Of a stretch of DNA of 64,000 bases, positions 20,455 to 31,689 are shown piece by piece. Both the position numbers and the translations under genes were made by a program. The notes beneath the pieces were generated by a model, which did no database searches, was not told where the DNA came from, and saw only the letters and a list, made by a program, of their open reading frames with translations. The first letter of the stretch is position 1. Every line of letters begins with the position of its first letter. The DNA comes from Palaemon carinicauda (lineage: Eukaryota > Arthropoda > Malacostraca > Decapoda > Palaemonidae), in NCBI RefSeq assembly GCF_036898095.1, contig NC_090746.1, positions 50,845,569-50,909,568 of the forward strand, in the 5' to 3' direction.

Positions 20455-22260
20455 GAAAGGTAGTAGTCTGCCTCTCGTAGGCAGGCGTGAAGGCTGGTGA
20501 CTGAGTCACCACCGGCTGGGGTACCAGTTGGAAGGTTTGTTGGGGCTGCGCCACCAACTGGGGAGCTGCGGCCGTGGGAAGTTGGTGTTTCGCCTGTCGA
20601 GGCTGCGTCCTTGGTCTTTTGGACTTCTTCGGTTGGGGGCCTTCATCCGGAGAAGACTTCCACTTTGACGACATGCCCCACTTTTGGAGAAGGTTCCTAT
20701 TCTCCGTTGCAGCCTTGTCGACGATCTCCTTGACCAAGTCATTGGAGAAGAGATCCTTTCCCCAAATGTTGGAGGCAATCAACTTCCTCGGTTCATGTTT
20801 TATCGTGACTGATGAAAACACGAACTTCCTGTAGGCCCTCCGTGCTCTGACAAAGCTATAGAAGTCCTTCGTCAGGGTTGCCAAATGGGTCTTGGCTAGG
20901 ACCATGAATACACTTGGGGTCCTCTGTTCCCCAGCCATTGTCTCCTTGATCACCTGGAGGGAGAGAGAGGCGGCCAGCCTCTCTTTCGTATCCTGTTCTC
21001 GACGAAGAAGATACTCGGATAGTTTGGGGAGGTTCTCACTGAACTGACGTCCACCGATGTCGGCCTCCAACTTACCAACATAGAAGGTTAACTGGATGTC
21101 CTTCCAGTCCTTGTCATCGGGGGGTAAGGCGAGGGAGAGGGGCCTACATTCCTCCAATGTAGGGTAAGGTTTCCCCGCCTCTACCGCCTTTAGTACTGCC
21201 AGGAAGGACTTCTCTGCGAAGGGGAAGACCATTGTATTGGGAGCAAGAAAAGACGGGTGTTTCTTGCTAAGGGCTGGCACCTTAGAGTTGGTGTAGCCCC
21301 TGTCCTTCAAGCAGCCTGCTAGCAGGGATTGAGCCTTTGCGTGGTCAAACACGATGACCTCCTTCGGCTCTGTTTCCTCCTTGCCTTGGAAACGGGTTCC
21401 AACTTGAGTTATACGAAGCAATCCGGGTACGACTCGAACCTAGGTCAGAATTCCACCTCTTCAAGGGGGATGGCACCTAGCTTGTCCGAGATCACGATCC
21501 TCTCGCTGGTGATGGGCATGTACTCGGCATGCTTCCACGGGTTGGTCACGGAGCAGGTAGGAAGTTCCTTGACGTTGAGCCTCCTCTGAGGCCCGCGTTG
21601 AAGCGTCAAGCGAAGGATTTCCTTCTTGAAATCTTCGTCCCTCTGCTTGAACCTCTCCTCGAGGATCGCCATCATAGCTTGGAATGAAGCCTTGGAATCG
21701 TCCGGCTTCGTGGGTAGAGGAGTGGACGACATAGAGGGAATAGGTTCCGAGGCGATAACTGACGACACGGAGGCCGATGCAATGTCCTCTTTCTCGGACT
21801 TAGTAGCCACCGTAGGCTCCTCTTCGCGACCCTCGGCCATAAGGGTCTTCTCAGTGGTGTCTGACACCTCTGACATCCTGTCATCCTCTGTGGATGTCCT
21901 GCAATGCGTCCGATACGTCGGAATCGACCGTCAGCTGGACACAAGGGATCTCAGGTCGAGGGATTACGGTATCCGCAGACGCCTTAGGGAAGAGCATGGC
22001 CCTCATCCGCTCGTTGGGAAGGTAAGGCCCCGTGGCGTTCTTCTGGAAACCACACACCCTCTTGCCGAGTTTCTCCCAGGTGATGTCCCTTGACTCCGCA
22101 GACTGTGGAGTCTCAAACGCCTCTTTGAACAGGTCCTTGCACGTAGTGCACACCTGCGGGTCCCAGTACCTCAGAGACCCCTGGGTGACAGAGGACTCAC
22201 GCCAGATGGCCGTAGAAGTCCCGGCGCCAAATGCAGCAGAAGGCGCTCTCACGCCGGATA
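20345..22260 (-). pseudogene. DIRS gag (B1), frameshifted and split by a Tigger insertion
   Basis: Three minus-strand frames give the protein. The first (22260-21881) has the Cys-containing N-terminal segment SLRYWDPQVCTTCKDLFKEAF. The second (21876-21445) is acidic, with RFKQRDEDFKKEI. The third (21421-20345, 358 codons) ends in an Arg/Gly-rich tail (GRGGRGASGRGGK) likely to bind RNA. The start is cut off at 22262 by the inserted element; upstream sequence resumes at 23851, where ttttcaacag may be a splice acceptor. Homologous segments lie at 52429-53956 in B2. Confidence 0.78.
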
Positions 22261-23390
22261 TACAGTGGAACCTTGACATACGAATTTAATTCGTTCCATC
22301 ACCATCATTGTATATCAAAACAGTTGTATCTCAAAGCATTTTTTCCCATTTAAAATAATGTAATATGTATTAATTCGTTCTAGCGCTATGAAACCACACT
22401 AAAACACAGCTAAATTACATATAATATACACAATTTATACACAAATAAACGAGTAATAAAACACATAATGATAAAATAACATAGTATTGTGATAAATGAT
22501 AATAAATTTATTAAAATCAATAAAAAGAAAATATAAAGGAATTCTACTTACCACAGCGAAAGATGAAGTGAGGCCAGCAGGGGGAGGAGGTAGGGAGGGG
22601 TAGCAGGGAACGATTTGTTTTCTTTTAATTTACATATGTAGACTAATAACTACGTAATAAACACAAATGAAATAACATTGCTAAACTAATTTTTATTTAG
22701 TTTTTTTTTTTTTTTAATTACGTAAACACTTACTCATCATCACCTTCATGTCTGGCCTTTTTGACCTCACTTTCCTGACTTTCATCACTTTCAGGTCTGG
22801 GCCTTTCGTGCCAACTCTTTGCGTTCTTTATTTTTCGCGATTTTATTCATCTTCACTTTTCTAGCATTCATTCGTAATTTTTATCTAATTAATCATTCTA
22901 AACGCCTTATCCCTCATTCTACGTATTCCCATTCTTATTTTTCATTCCTTCTCGCATTTCCCAAATTCATTGATTTCGCTAATTTATTTGATTTAGCGTA
23001 GATTTAGCTTAGGGAATGTGCTACCGCAAGGTCCAGACAATCTGAACACATGCACGCACGCTACCGCCTCCCCCTGTCTCGTCTCTTTGTCATTTTGTTT
23101 CGTCCTTGTTTCTCACTGGCGTTTTACTTAACTGTATCCAATAATATTGCATTTAATATTCACATTTTAGTATCCTATTTATAATTAAAAACAGAATTAT
23201 AATCTTATGCATTGTTTACATTCAAATCAGCTGATCAACCCTGCGTAGTCCGTCGTCAACCTCAATTTTCGAATCAAATAATCACTTATTAATAAGTCAT
23301 GTTACCTCCGATGCACGATATTTTATAGTTTTTAGCTCTGTGGTGCTTGATTATACTCAAAAGAAATTTAGCAAAGAAAAGAAAGATTTC

Positions 23391-23400
<10 letters not shown>

Positions 23401-23478
<78 letters not shown>
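23401..23478. repeat. (GA)n microsatellite inside the Tigger-like element
   Basis: An uninterrupted GA run of about 78 bases. Confidence 0.95.
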
Positions 23479-23480
<2 letters not shown>

Positions 23481-23529
23481 CATTCGTATTTCTCTCTCTC
23501 ACTAAATATTCTATTTCGTTTTGGAAGCA

Positions 23530-23601
23530 TTATTGCATTTTCGAGATCGTTTTCTTGGGTTTTTTCTTATCACCTGCTATGTCTTTAGCTTTGGGACCCA
23601 T
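23530..23601 (-). pseudogene. Possible Tigger transposase N-terminal remnant
   Basis: The minus strand has ACCATGG, then MGPKAKDIAGDKKKPKKTIS and a stop after 23 codons. The MG/V-P/S-K... start followed by a Lys-rich stretch resembles the starts of the two CENP-B-like proteins at 31405 and 59386 (MVPKK, MGSKK). The DNA-binding domain and the DDE domain are absent. Confidence 0.5.
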
Positions 23602-23905
23602 GGTAAAAAGATAGGCAAAATAACTCGAAAAATAGGCAGAAATACAACGAACTACACAATGAAGTGTTAAGGATGCAGCAACAACTAACAAACAGACCAA
23701 ATGCCATCTATCGGTCGCCTATAGAACTATCACATCGCAAAATCGTATCTCAAATATTTCGTTGTATATCAAAGCATATATTTTCAAAAATTTTCTGTTG
23801 TATCTAAAAACATTCGTATATTAGGGCAATCGTATGTCAAGGTTCCAGTGTACTCCTGTTGAAAAGAAAGGAAAGGTACACGAGTATGTGGAAGTCTATC
23901 ATGCT

Positions 23906-25986
23906 AGACTTAAAGTAATCTTAGATTAATCTTAATTTAATCTTAACTATAAGATTCCTTTCCAAGTGTAATCTTAGGATAGGCAAGCTGGAATTGAAGT
24001 AGGAAAGACACATACTTGTGAATCCCGCCCAGCCAGTTGCCGTGACCCTTCCCCACTATTAATTCTAGGGCGCCCATCGAGGGAGGCCTGAAGGAAGAAT
24101 CTAGCCCATAGGGGTAGAGTAGTGTAAGCAACACCGCTTCCGTGGAATCAATAGTGGATTAAAGGGGAGCCGATGAACAATCAGCGTTAAGAAAAGGGGA
24201 GAATATTAATCCCCAATTCAGGTAGATCCCGGCAAGGGACTGTGCATGGATGCACAGAGTATGCTAGAAATTTTATCTATTGCATAACTATACACCATAG
24301 TTTTCTGTCTAAGGTATGTTCTATACGACAGATGTACTGGCTATTGTATACAGCCATACAACAGACATTGCCGGCGTACTGACGGCAGGGCTATTGCAAG
24401 AGGACAGTTCACTGTCACAATATTGTAAATATATGTAGAGCCGCCGGCCCGCTGGACTGCCGGAGGTCCACCAGCCACCGGCGGACCACCGACAGAGGGC
24501 AACCCGCACCAGCCATCCTTCTATGTGGCAGGGTAAAGGAGAAATCCCATACATTGCCGGCGGGCCACCGAAACGCCGGCGACCCCCGGCTGCCGGCGGG
24601 CAACCAGCCGAAGGCACACCTACCCTGTCATCGTACTATTTGACTGGGCGGTGACCTAGGCTGCACTGCCGGCTGTTGCCGGCAGAGTCGGCGTGACAGT
24701 CAGCCACGTAATGACAGCACTAGCCCGGAGAGAGAGAGAAAGCAGTGAGTGAAGGAGAAGGAAGGGCAGCAGCTTCGCCACCCTAACCCAGCCGTCCTCA
24801 GGAAGGAGGGTTCAAATGAAAGTGGAGAACATATGATCAGGCTTCCATCCAGCCGCAGCTCTGCCGGTAACAGTCGGCTAGGGCTGCGAGTGGCGGTCCA
24901 AGGGAGGACCGAAGAACATTCTAAAACAGCAAGAAGGTCTCCCGCCAGCAGCTAGATCTGCCGCAAGGCTATCCCAGAGCAACATTGTGCGAGGGAAGCT
25001 GAACGGCTCGGCCCAGCAGGCGAAAGACCAGGCCGACCCTACAGCCCATCGGCACTCGATGAGATGTAGGACAGCAGACAGGGGGGGAGGGAAAGGGTCC
25101 TGTGTAAGGAGTGTAAGGAGTTGGCGTAAGCCTTCCCCAGCACTCTAACAAGGGGACTCTGTTTCAGCACCAGCACCGCCCCAGGTATAAGGAGAGTACA
25201 TTCTCCAGCCTAGGGTGGGTTAGTACAGTAAAGGGACCTGCATCATCAAGCCGTCCTCAACTATAAAGAAACAGAATCCCTAAGCCTGCCTAACCTAGAC
25301 TAGGGAAATTCATATCTCCCAGCCCAGAGTATGCAAGCGCAGGACAAGTCGCTAGGCCACAGGGAAGAGGGGTCTCATGACCCCTCCAGGTGTGGTCTAA
25401 GTGGGCCAAGGCCCCCTATGCCAGCCAATAGGGTCCAACAGGAGAGTACATTCACCTTATTCGGGTAGCTGGAGGCACACGACAGCTACTCTGAGGTTCT
25501 GACCCGAACGCAAAGCTCATGCACTATGGCTTTAGGACGGGGAAGAAAACCCTAGCCTAACCTTACCAGAATCGCAATTCAAGGGAAGGAGGGCTAGGAT
25601 GCAGCCTAGGCTACCTCAGAGGGAGGAGAGATTACCTTAAACATAAAGGTAACCGGGGATGTGCGAAAGTATACTAAAGCCCCTAGGCTACTAGTCTAGG
25701 AGCAGGGGAATCGACTACCTGATTCATTGAAACACCTTGTATACTCTGTAGAAAGAGGAAAATACCCATGTGCAATCAGCGAATCTTATATGTATAATTG
25801 CCTAATATCTTCATTTAAATAGGATAACATTAGGAACACTTATTATATCATGCATGAAAGTAAACTAAAGCGGCTAGGCTAGCATGCCTAGCATCGGAAG
25901 ATCAGCTACCTACATTCGCCGAAACTAAAGAATACTAACGGCATAATATAACTAATTCCTAGCAATGAAGACTGAATAACTGATAT
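23906..25986 (-). other. DIRS B1 5' leader, GC-rich
   Basis: This long leader matches the leader of B2 (about 50440-52428). Part of it (about 24350-24960) is rich in GCCGGC-type words, as is 51420-51970 in B2. No gene was found. Short ORFs rich in Pro/Gly/Arg are products of the composition. A leader of 2 kb or more before gag suggests either an intron or a structured RNA leader. Confidence 0.6.
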
Positions 25987-26051
25987 ACTGATAATTAGTT
26001 AAGAACCGGGACAGTCAGAACGACTGTCCCAGTTCTTAACTAATTATCAGT
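25987..26051. repeat. 30-bp-stem hairpin in the B1 leader
   Basis: The arms 25987-26016 and 26022-26051 are reverse complements except one G/T pair, around the loop agaac. The left arm reads actgataattagttaagaac, then cgggacagtc. The B2 leader at about 50430-50460 keeps only part of it (cggtcttataactaattaaa). Confidence 0.85.
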
Positions 26052-26316
26052 AAATAAAGCATGCGATGCGAACGACAGCGTCGGCGACCCCTCCAGTTTA
26101 GGCAATAGCTCTGCCACAAAACACAGTTTATTTCGAGAAAAAGAACATTACTCTACAGCCAGAGCTAATTTATACAGTATAAGAAGTGAATACTCAACTT
26201 TCCAGAGACAGAAGAGGCTGAAGATTGCGACATGGCTACGTAAATAGCGAGAAAACTGGGAAAACATCACCTGGTCAAGACGCTACTACGAAAGGAATGG
26301 AGATGGCAGGCGGAGA

Positions 26317-26350
26317 TGACGTCAGCAAGATGGCGACGAATATGACGTCA
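26317..26350 (-). promoter_or_regulatory. Candidate promoter motifs of DIRS B: two CRE-like sites around a YY1-like site
   Basis: TGACGTCA at 26317-26324, CAAGATGGCG at 26326-26335 and TGACGTCA at 26343-26350. TGACGTCA is the CREB/ATF palindrome, and CGCCATCTTG on the other strand fits the YY1 consensus. The cluster is repeated in the terminal unit at 16622-16655 and, in weaker form, at 50135-50153 in B2. It lies near the start of the element, where transcription should begin. Function is inferred from the motifs only. Confidence 0.45.
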
Positions 26351-26657
26351 TCCGAGTGCCCATAACAGTAACGGAGGAGGAGAACTTTTTAACGGCTCCT
26401 CCTATATCTGGCCACTTGTTCCCCCCTCGAAGCGTAAACGCTATGTGGGGTGCAGATAGCTATGTGGCTAGTCAAGAATATGTCCCCTGTTATTATGCGA
26501 TATCTTAAAGGGCAACCTTGAGGGTACTCGCGCCAGAAGTTAGAATTCTGGAAACCTTTAGTTTAATTCTCTGGGAATATCCACTGTAGTCAAATATACC
26601 CTTAGGAAGCTACTAAAGGAACCTTCCATCAGGACCATATGGCCTGAGCCCAAAAAA

Positions 26658-26999
26658 CTAACTTATCACATTTTAAGGTACATCTTGATGTAATTTTTCA
26701 TCAAGGTTTTCAGAGACAGCTGTTTCTTAACTATGCACTATACAGTGTACATACCTCTCAATCCCTTAATTTCATGGTTAATAAGACCAACAACTTCTTT
26801 TGAGGTAGCTCAGAAATACTGTAAGCTTGTTTAGATTCAGAGTAATATTTCAGATCTAACCTACCAAGTTTCACCCCTATCCTAAATGCTCAAGTGGTAA
26901 CTACGGTGGTCTTCTGTACTGTTCGGTAACGACTAGCGTTCTGCTCACTTCAACTTGCCACTTACTGAAGTGCCGTATCCTGAACGTTTGCCGTCAGTC
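26658..26999. other. Serpin intron sequence, no feature recognised
   Basis: No gene or repeat signature was recognised between the right end of B1 and the LINE fragment. Confidence 0.45.
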
Positions 27000-27600
27000 G
27001 CCTCCAGATCTCCCTGTCTTTAGCCATTTGTATCACTTGATTTGGAGTATAATTACCCTCCAAGCCCTCCACAATACTGTCCATGTACAGTACTTTGTCC
27101 TGTGCCTCCCCCTCTATCTTCTCAGTGAGACATAAGTACTCTATTTTCTCTCTTCTTATGATGTGCCCAATAGAATTCAGTTTCTCTTTCTTATTTCCTT
27201 TACCATTGCTCTCACCACTCCAGGTCCTGCCATTACCTCCTCATTTGTTACTCTGTTCCTCCAAGATACTCTGAGCATCCTCACGCAAAACCATATTTCT
27301 GCTGCATTCAACTCGTTTACCAGATCTCTTGTTATTGTCCAGCTCTGATCCATACATAAGGGTAGACCATACTTATGTTCTTGAAGCTCTAATTCTTGTT
27401 TGAGTACTAATTCTGTTTTTTATTAGTAGATTTTTCATATATTTAAAGGCATGTTTGGCAACCTCCTCTCTTCCTCGTTTTGCTCTACCATCTTGAGTCA
27501 CCATACTACCCAGGCTAACAAAATTGTTTGATGGCTTTATGCTTTTATTGTTTGTTACGTTGCACATTGGGGGTTCTAGGGTCTTTGATGCCACTACCAC
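27000..27600 (-). pseudogene. RTE-type LINE reverse transcriptase C-terminal fragment
   Basis: The minus-strand frame at 27600-27373 reads FVSLGSMVTQDGRAKRG, then EEVAKHAFKYMKNLL and NRISTQTRIR. This is the well-known 'LGS.I..DG...EI..RI..A...F..M..L' block after the RT catalytic core in RTE and related LINEs. Decayed sequence follows toward 27000. The catalytic core and endonuclease are absent: 5'-truncated and inactive. Confidence 0.7.
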
Positions 27601-27629
27601 TTCAGTTTTTCTTTATCATCAGTCAAACG

Positions 27630-28025
27630 TATAAGTAAGTAGAGGGGCACTCAGTAGAATGCAGACCTCCGCCACGGCAGCTTATTTCTCGACCTTTTGC
27701 TCGACCTTGACCATGACCTTTGGCCTTTACATGTATCAATTAGCGTGGATTTTCATACTCTCAGATATGAACCAAGTTTGAAGTTTCTGTGACAACAATG
27801 TCCAAACTTATTGCTGATTACTTGAATTGAACGTTTTGCTTGACCTTGACCTTCCAATATTTAATAATTTCCAGTTTCTTACTAAACAGTTAATCCCTGC
27901 AAGTTTCATTACTCTACGATTAAAACTGCGGCCAGAAAGCTGTTCACAAAAAAACACATATACAAACAAACACACAAATAGGGGGTAAAATGTAACCTTC
28001 CAATTACATTGGTGGAGGTAATTAC
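27630..28025. repeat. SINE-like dispersed repeat
   Basis: It begins near gcagacctccgccacggcag and contains tandem tgaccttgacc words and gacaacaatgtccaaac. It ends ...cattggtggaggtaattac. This layout resembles RTE-derived SINE-like repeats of marine invertebrates. The class is inferred from memory of such repeats. Confidence 0.45.
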
Positions 28026-28994
28026 TAATGCTGTTGTTCAAGGTAGGCTTTGGGGAACACAATATGATCTTGTCTCTTTTACCTTCATGGCCAAAATGGA
28101 GTTTAACACTTAAGAGTCTGCCTCAATTTTGTTACATCCCCTTACTAAAACTGGATGAAGACAATTCTGTAAAGAATAGTTCTCTTTGTCCTGTAAGAGA
28201 CATACAGTTGCATTTGACCAAATGAAAGGTAGTAGAGTTAGTGTCTCTTATCTGTTCTGTGAACTGATGGTCTTGCCCACTAACCAAAGTGGGCTGGCAT
28301 TCCTTGTTAAAAATTCGGTCACAGAGGGGCACAACAAATTAGAGGGAAGGTATCAAGAGCACAGGTACTTACCTTATTTTTTGCAGAAATCTTTTTTTGA
28401 AAGTTTTAACAGCAGCTCAATGGTGTACCAAGTTGGTGGGTAGCTTAAAATGGTAGTCTTCAGTACAATACTGTACTGTATTTTTAATTACGGAAGTAAA
28501 CAATGTGGAATCCTGTACTTCAAGCTGTAGTTTAAACAGATTACCAAAATAAACTAGACAAGTAACATTGACCATGTAAATAACCCTTAGTCTCATTGCA
28601 TTACTTGTACTGAAACTTATCCCTCTCATTCCTTCAATTGCGCCCCACCTCCAACCGTGTGGAGAGTCTGCAATACGAACCTGGGGGATTTTAATAATAA
28701 AATTTCTTATCTCAATACTGAATCATAGTATCTCTTCCATTGTTAAGGTCATGTATTTGTTGAAGTGAAAAAAAATAGAAAATTTTATACTGTAATTTTT
28801 CAAAGTTTACGGCTAAGTGTTCATTAAACCAGGCTTCTGCAGAAGAAGCAATGTGACATCAAAAATTATCTTGTTTGCTTATCTTGCAATATTAACTAAT
28901 TTTTATCTTAAAAATATCATACTTTTTAGAATCCCACAAATTGATTTCTCTTCATGTCTGCCCTTATTAGCAAAACATTTCTCTATCTACTACA
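28026..28994. other. Serpin intron sequence before exon S2, no other feature recognised
   Basis: Short ORFs only, none with a family signature. It ends in the acceptor of exon S2. Confidence 0.5.
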
Positions 28995-29010
28995 TTTCCT
29001 GTCTTTACAG

Positions 29011-29147
29011 GTGTAATGATGGCTAGGAAATGTGCATTTGTCCAAATCAAGACTATAAAATTTGTGATAGACCACCCATTTTTGTTTTTCATTCAAGACC
29101 AGCATTCTGGATTCGTTCATTTTGCAGGGAGACTGACTACCCTTTAA
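29011..29147 (+). CDS. Serpin alternative 3'-terminal exon S2 (reactive-centre loop and C-terminus)
   Basis: The exon follows the acceptor tttcctgtctttacag. Its first two bases complete a split codon (phase 1, as in S1 and S3). It then reads 45 codons through TAA at 29145-29147. The constant part is FVIDHPFLFFIQDQHSGFVHF, here nearly the same as S1, then AGRLTTL. The loop part begins VMMARKCAFVQIKTIK. Arg-Lys before Cys suggests a basic P1 residue and so a trypsin-like target, but the exact P1 depends on the hinge exon. An AATAAA lies 24 bases after the stop (29171-29176), so this exon may provide its own poly(A) site. It lies 26 kb after S1 and 31 kb before S3, all transposon-rich. Confidence 0.86.
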
Positions 29148-29170
29148 TTAGTACATTGCATGTTAAATGT

Positions 29171-29176
29171 AATAAA
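29171..29176 (+). terminator. Candidate poly(A) signal AATAAA after exon S2
   Basis: A canonical AATAAA 24 bases after the stop of S2. Such a hexamer is common by chance in AT-rich DNA, but its position fits a short 3' UTR. Confidence 0.45.
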
Positions 29177-29717
29177 CTGTCATGTATACAGTATTTTTAG
29201 CTTGAGGAAATGTAGCTGATAATATTGAATCAAATTACTGTAACTAGTAAGTTGTCCATAATAAGTGATAAAAGAAAAATACATTTAATGGATACACCTT
29301 TCTTTACTAGTATAAAAAATACTGTTAATTGAAATATATTTTTCAATAAATTCACAATTCTTATGTGCTATTTACTAGTAGAGAAAGTGAGATTGTTTTG
29401 AAGAGAATCATGCTGTCTACAATTAGCTGTTTCTAAATCTAATATACCATAGTTTGCTTGCATATATTGATTGGATAATCTTCTAATATTAGAGAATTTA
29501 CAATATTCAATTGTGAAATAAAACAGTGCTCGTCAAAGTTTTTGGTTTCTTCTAATTTTATCCCGTTACATAAACAATTCACCAAAGCCACTGTAGTACA
29601 ATGTCTTTTAAAACAGGATAACCAGTTTTTACTCAAAATCCAGAGATAAGTGAAAGTGAATAATAAGATACATATCTCATCCAAAATCTCATATATCAGT
29701 GAAGGAATACTAGTTGG
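29177..29717. other. Serpin intron sequence, no feature recognised
   Basis: AT-rich and non-coding; no repeat was recognised. Confidence 0.45.
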
Positions 29718-30088
29718 TACAGTGGTACCTCTACATACGATCTTAATTCGTTCCAGAAACTTCTTCGTATGTTAAAGCAATCGTAAGTTGGAGCAAATAT
29801 TCCCATAAGAATACACTGTAATTTGTATAATTCGTTCCACACCCCAAAAACCTAAAACTATATTAACTCCTTAATAAATTACTATGTATAATTACACATA
29901 ACAATAACATAACTGCATAAAATGAAAGAAGCATGTAAAAAAGATAATTATAAAGATATAATAAATGAAAAATGTGTGTTATTGTCACTTTACCTTAGAG
30001 ACAGGCCAACGCAGGTGTAGGATTTTCTATGCCAGGAGGAGACGGACGATCGGCGAGAAGGTAGACATGGAGTTAACATGTTCTTTAA

Positions 30089-30100
<12 letters not shown>

Positions 30101-30163
<63 letters not shown>
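30101..30163. repeat. (CT)n microsatellite
   Basis: A CT run of about 60 bases. A GA run follows at 30211-30266. Shorter CT and GA runs lie at 30858-30878 and 30926-30945. Confidence 0.95.
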
Positions 30164-30165
<2 letters not shown>

Positions 30166-30166
30166 A

Positions 30167-30208
30167 GTTCTTCACTGTTAGTGTTAGAGACGTCTATTAT
30201 TTTTTTCT

Positions 30209-30269
<61 letters not shown>

Positions 30270-30925
30270 AACAAAAATGTGTTGTGTACATATGATTTTA
30301 ACAGCGTCAACAAGTTGAAAGACAATTAAATGTAACTAAAAAAACAATATCAGCGAATCTGAATTCCTTTATTAACTAAAACAAATATTGATACAAACAC
30401 ACTCGTGTGCGTATGCGCAAACACACACACACGCAGGAGGAGACACGATCGGCGAGGAGGTAGAGATGGTGACTGCGATAACATACCGTAACTTACACTA
30501 CGGAAACTTTAATCTAACTTAGCTTATTTATTTTATTTTTATTTGTATATTTCATATTTTTTACATTTTTTTTTCTTTTGATTTTTAATTTTCATCACTT
30601 TCAGTGACGAGTTATGGTACGTTATTGCAGTCACCATCTCTACCTCCTCCCCTACCGTCTCTCTTACTGTGTAGCAATTCTTGCACCTGTGTGTGTGTGT
30701 TTATGCATACGCACACGAGTGTGTTTGTATCAATATTTGTTTTAGTTAATAAAGGAATTCAGATTAGCTGTTATTACTTTCTTAGTTACATTAATTGTTT
30801 TTCAACTTGTTGACGCTGTTAAAAATCATATGTACTGTAAACACATTTTTGTTTAATCTCTCTCTCTCTCTCTCTCTCGGAAAAAAATAATAGACGTCTC
30901 TAACACTATAACAGCGAAGAAGAAC
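30167..30925. repeat. Inverted duplication within the Tigger-like element
   Basis: 30167-30496 pairs with 30606-30925 around a spacer of about 110 bases. Landmarks are gacgtctattatt with aataatagacgtc, cagcgtcaacaagttgaaag with its reverse complement, and cacactcgtgtgcgtatgcg with cgcacacgagtgtg. Identity is roughly 85-90 per cent apart from microsatellite length. Confidence 0.8.
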
Positions 30926-31087
30926 GAGAGAGAGAGAGAGAGAGATTTTATTTTAAGAACATGTTAATGCTATGTTTAGAGAGAAACAGAAAAAGAGAGA
31001 AGACTTTTTTAAAAGAGCTTGTTAATGCTATCTTGGTTTTCTTTGCTTCACTTTTTTCTTTCTTTCTGTTCATCATGCTGGCCCTTC

Positions 31088-31405
31088 TCACAAATGATCG
31101 TTGCCAACAATCTCTTTGTCCTTTATCCCTATCAACAAAAGGCATTCTATCTCTTCCAGTGTATTGCTACGATGTCTTGTAATAATGGTGATCCCCTTCG
31201 ATGGTTTATCTGCTTTAATGGCTGCCTTCTGCTTGATGATCGTCGAGATCATAGGCCTATTCCGGCCATATTGTTTAGCCATATCACTCACATGCACACT
31301 GCTCTCATGTTTTTCTATAATTTCTTGCTTCAATTCTAATGAAAGAATTGCCTTCTTCCTTTTCTCACCACTACCTGTACTGAAACTTAGCTTCTTAGGC
31401 ACCAT
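31088..31405 (-). pseudogene. CENP-B/Tigger-type transposase N-terminal DNA-binding domain
   Basis: The start is set at MVPKKLSFSTG. The segment KKAILSLELKQEIIEKHES ... VSDMAKQYGRNRPMISTIIKQK is the first helix-turn-helix (CENP-B N / Psq-like) of Tigger transposases. RSNTLEEIECLLLIGI continues into the second DNA-binding domain. The frame then stops at 105 codons, and the DDE catalytic domain is missing. It could still bind the element's ends if expressed. Confidence 0.75.
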
Positions 31406-31689
31406 GATTATAGGTAAAATCAAAAAGGAAATGTGAGAAAAGTAAGAAAATAAGCAATGTTAATAACAGACCAAACAGAGGACAACCACACGATACACAC
31501 AAGAACAGAGAACAGAGCACTCAACGCTCAATGGCGTCCTTCTTACGTGCTGCCATCTACCGGCGTAAACAAGATCTACATTGTATGTTGGAGCATTACT
31601 TCGGGTGTCGAGACAGAAATTTGGTCGAATTTTACTTCGTATGTTAGGACAATCATATGTAGAGGTTCCACTGTACTAATAATATCACG

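Larger units (their letters stand above)
22263..23850. mobile_element. Non-autonomous Tigger/pogo-like DNA transposon in the B1 gag
   Basis: The ends are inverted: cagtggaaccttgacatacga at 22263 and tcgtatgtcaaggttccagtg ending at 23850. TA lies on both sides (22261-22262 and 23851-23852), the target duplication of the Tc1/mariner-pogo group. The element is 1.6 kb and has no full transposase, only a possible N-terminal remnant. The B1 sequence resumes without other loss, so the insertion is younger than B1. Confidence 0.85.
16761..26657 (-). mobile_element. DIRS-like retrotransposon copy B1 with a nested Tigger-like element
   Basis: The inverted repeats are ttttttgggctcaggccatg at 16761 and its reverse complement ending at about 26657. 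On the minus strand the order is leader (26657 to about 23900), gag, RT, RNase H, methyltransferase-like region, tyrosine recombinase and 3' UTR. It is a different family from A: RT and recombinase share motifs but little sequence. It matches B2 (49801-57747) throughout. A 1.6-kb Tigger-like element splits the start of gag. Several stops and shifts make it inactive, although RT remains open for 399 codons. Confidence 0.88.
29720..31673. mobile_element. Tigger/pogo-like DNA transposon, deleted, with internal inverted duplication
   Basis: The ends are inverted: cagtggtacctctacatacga at 29720 and the reverse complement with a few changes (catatgtagaggttccactg) ending at 31673. TA lies on each side (29718-29719 and 31674-31675). 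The minus strand carries the N-terminus of a CENP-B/Tigger-type transposase. The centre is replaced by inverted copies of the same sequence (30167-30496 and 30606-30925), so no DDE domain remains. Confidence 0.85.

Noticed and set aside
23340..23588. Arg-Glu repeat protein
   Set aside because: The RERERE chain is just the translation of the GA microsatellite.
25987..26051. Rho-independent terminator
   Set aside because: The genome is eukaryotic and the stem is not followed by a U run; it lies in a retrotransposon leader.
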